Positions 21,189 through 22,390 of a stretch of DNA of 22,390 nt are shown in pieces. The DNA is from Oscillospiraceae bacterium (GTDB lineage Bacteria; Bacillota; Clostridia; Oscillospirales; Acutalibacteraceae): contig DNXM01000122.1 in assembly GCA_003505905.1 (NCBI GenBank), forward strand, positions 3,471 through 25,860, given 5' to 3'. Position numbers and translations under genes: made by a program. The first letter of the stretch is position 1. Every line of letters begins with the position of its first letter. The notes beneath the pieces are model-generated. The model saw only the letters and a program-made list of their open reading frames with translations, searched no databases and was not told the origin of the DNA.

Positions 21189-22390
21189 ATGCAACCCATT
21201 ACCCTCATTGCCCTCATCTTGTTCGGCATTACCTATGTGCTGATGATGGCGTTACAGAAAGTCCGTCCCTACATAGCACTCGGAAGTGCGTTGATTTTTG
21301 TGGTTCTCGGTGCCGTTCAGATTTTTGCGCCGGGTACACTCGGCTCGTTTTCCTACACGCCGCTGGAAGCACTGCAAGAGGTAGACTGGAATGTGATTAT
21401 GATGATAGCCGGCACCATGGGCACGGTTTATCTGTTTATCGAATCCAAAATGCCCCAGCTGATGAGCGATTGGCTGATTTCCCGTGTGTCCTCGGTCAAG
21501 TGGGTTATTGTGGTGCTTTCGCTTTTTGCCGGCATTGTGTCCGCTTTTGTCGATAATGTGGCAACGGTTTTGATGATTGCGCCGGTTGCGCTTGCTTTTT
21601 GCAAAAAGCTCAAGATTTCGCCGGTTTCGTCAATTATCTGCATTGCGGTTTCTTCCAATCTGCAGGGTGCCGCAACGCTTGTGGGTGACACGACCTCCAT
21701 CCTGCTTGCCAAAGCCGCCAACCTCGACTTTTCCGACTTTTTTGTCGATGACGGAAAGCCCGGTATGTTTTGGGTGGTTGAAGCCGGTGCCGTGGTCAGC
21801 GCCTTGATTATTCTGTTCATGTTCCGCAAGGAAAACGGAAAAATCAGCTACAGCGAGCGCACAAAGGTTGAGGATATGTTCCCGACTTATCTGCTTGTCG
21901 GCACGGTGGTTGCGTTGATTGCCGTTTCGTTCATTCCCTACAAGGAAGCGGCGAACGGCGGATCTTATAAGCCTGCGATTATCAACGGCTTAATCTGCAT
22001 TTTCTTCTTCGTTGTCGGCATTATCCGTCAGCTCTTCGTTAAAAAGGACAAGGAAACCGTTATCGGTGCTTTCAAAGAAATTGACTATTATACTATTTTG
22101 CTTTTGGCAGGTTTGTTTGTGGTCATCGGCGGTGTTAAGAGCGCCGGCGTGGTTGATTTCCTCGGTCAAAAGATTGCACAGCTCGGCAACGGTTCCGTCT
22201 TCCTGGTTTATACGATTATTGTTTGGATGAGCGTTTTGCTTTCGGCATTTATCGACAACATTCCCTACACGGCAACTATGCTTGCCCTTGTGCCGAGCAT
22301 TGCCGCCGGTGTCGGTATCGGCGACCCGAAGCTGCTTTATTACGGCTTGCTTTGCGGTGCAACCTTGGGCGGCAATCTGACCCCCATCGG
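21189..22390 (+). CDS. ArsB/NhaD-type (SLC13-like) permease, incomplete at window end
   Basis: 400 codons are open to the last base with no stop, so the gene is cut by the window edge. It is a polytopic membrane protein of the ion transporter (ArsB/NhaD/SLC13) superfamily. Its two inverted halves each carry a helix-hairpin signature: SAFVDNVATVLMIAPVAL with SSNLQGAATLVGDTTSILLA, and LSAFIDNIPYTATMLALVP with GLLCGATLGGNLTPIG. The DNxAT/DNIPYT pattern is shared by arsenite, Na+/H+ (NhaD) and carboxylate permeases, so the substrate is open; no arsenic-operon genes lie nearby. AGAGGAG precedes the ATG by about 10 bases. Expression appears controlled by the structured leader and terminator upstream. 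Confidence 0.9.
   Translation, partial: MQPITLIALILFGITYVLMMALQKVRPYIALGSALIFVVLGAVQIFAPGTLGSFSYTPLEALQEVDWNVIMMIAGTMGTVYLFIESKMPQLMSDWLISRVSSVKWVIVVLSLFAGIVSAFVDNVATVLMIAPVALAFCKKLKISPVSSIICIAVSSNLQGAATLVGDTTSILLAKAANLDFSDFFVDDGKPGMFWVVEAGAVVSALIILFMFRKENGKISYSERTKVEDMFPTYLLVGTVVALIAVSFIPYKEAANGGSYKPAIINGLICIFFFVVGIIRQLFVKKDKETVIGAFKEIDYYTILLLAGLFVVIGGVKSAGVVDFLGQKIAQLGNGSVFLVYTIIVWMSVLLSAFIDNIPYTATMLALVPSIAAGVGIGDPKLLYYGLLCGATLGGNLTPI

Overview
The window looks like a chromosomal segment of a Clostridia-type Firmicute, probably Oscillospiraceae/Ruminococcaceae. The reasons are consensus TTGACA/TATAAT promoters with 16-17 nt spacers, strong GGAGG ribosome sites, a sigma-H-like factor, a Cys-rich peptide of a type common in Clostridia, and a yybP-ykoY manganese riboswitch. 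This is inference; no ribosomal marker is present. The first ~1.1 kb is AT-richer (33% and 40% G+C in two sampled 60-base stretches, against 43% and 60% in two later ones) and appears to come from another genome.

Layout. 1-1104: the 3' end of addB and the first ~354 codons of addA, ending abruptly in an A-rich tract. From ~1105 the sequence is a different locus: on the minus strand, the first codons of a membrane protein, preceded by a family 2 glycosyltransferase with its own promoter. 2334-3725 (minus): a 46-residue Cys-rich peptide and an MFS transporter. 3925-7693 (plus): a secreted tyrosine-phosphatase-like protein, then a DUF2079 membrane protein coupled to a YfbR-type 5'-deoxynucleotidase. 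7817-8771 (plus): a sigma-H-like factor and a double zinc-ribbon protein, separated by a leader that folds like a tRNA without an anticodon arm. 8938-9843 (plus): an NAD-dependent epimerase.

10104-15016 (minus): a tight four-gene operon, transcribed MBL-fold hydrolase, GH130 glycoside phosphorylase, GH4 alpha-galactosidase-type enzyme, secreted zinc lipase. It has a promoter at 15037-15065 and a terminator at 10067-10100. It suggests breakdown of a mannose/galactose-containing glycoside or glycolipid, but contains no transporter. 15184-15978 (plus): an amidohydrolase. 16006-18893 (plus): promoter, Mn riboswitch with expression terminator, and a P2-type cation ATPase, a self-contained metal-efflux unit. 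18949-20866 (minus): a glycerophosphodiester phosphodiesterase and a UDP-glucose 6-dehydrogenase in one unit. 20995-22390 (plus): a perfect-spacing promoter, a ~120-nt structured leader ending in an intrinsic terminator (an unassigned riboswitch candidate), and an ArsB/NhaD-type permease running off the window end.

No CRISPR array, transposase, phage gene, rRNA or standard tRNA was seen. The points most worth a second look are the unassigned leader before the permease, the tRNA-like leader before the zinc-ribbon gene, the MBL/GH130/GH4/lipase operon, and the junction near 1105.
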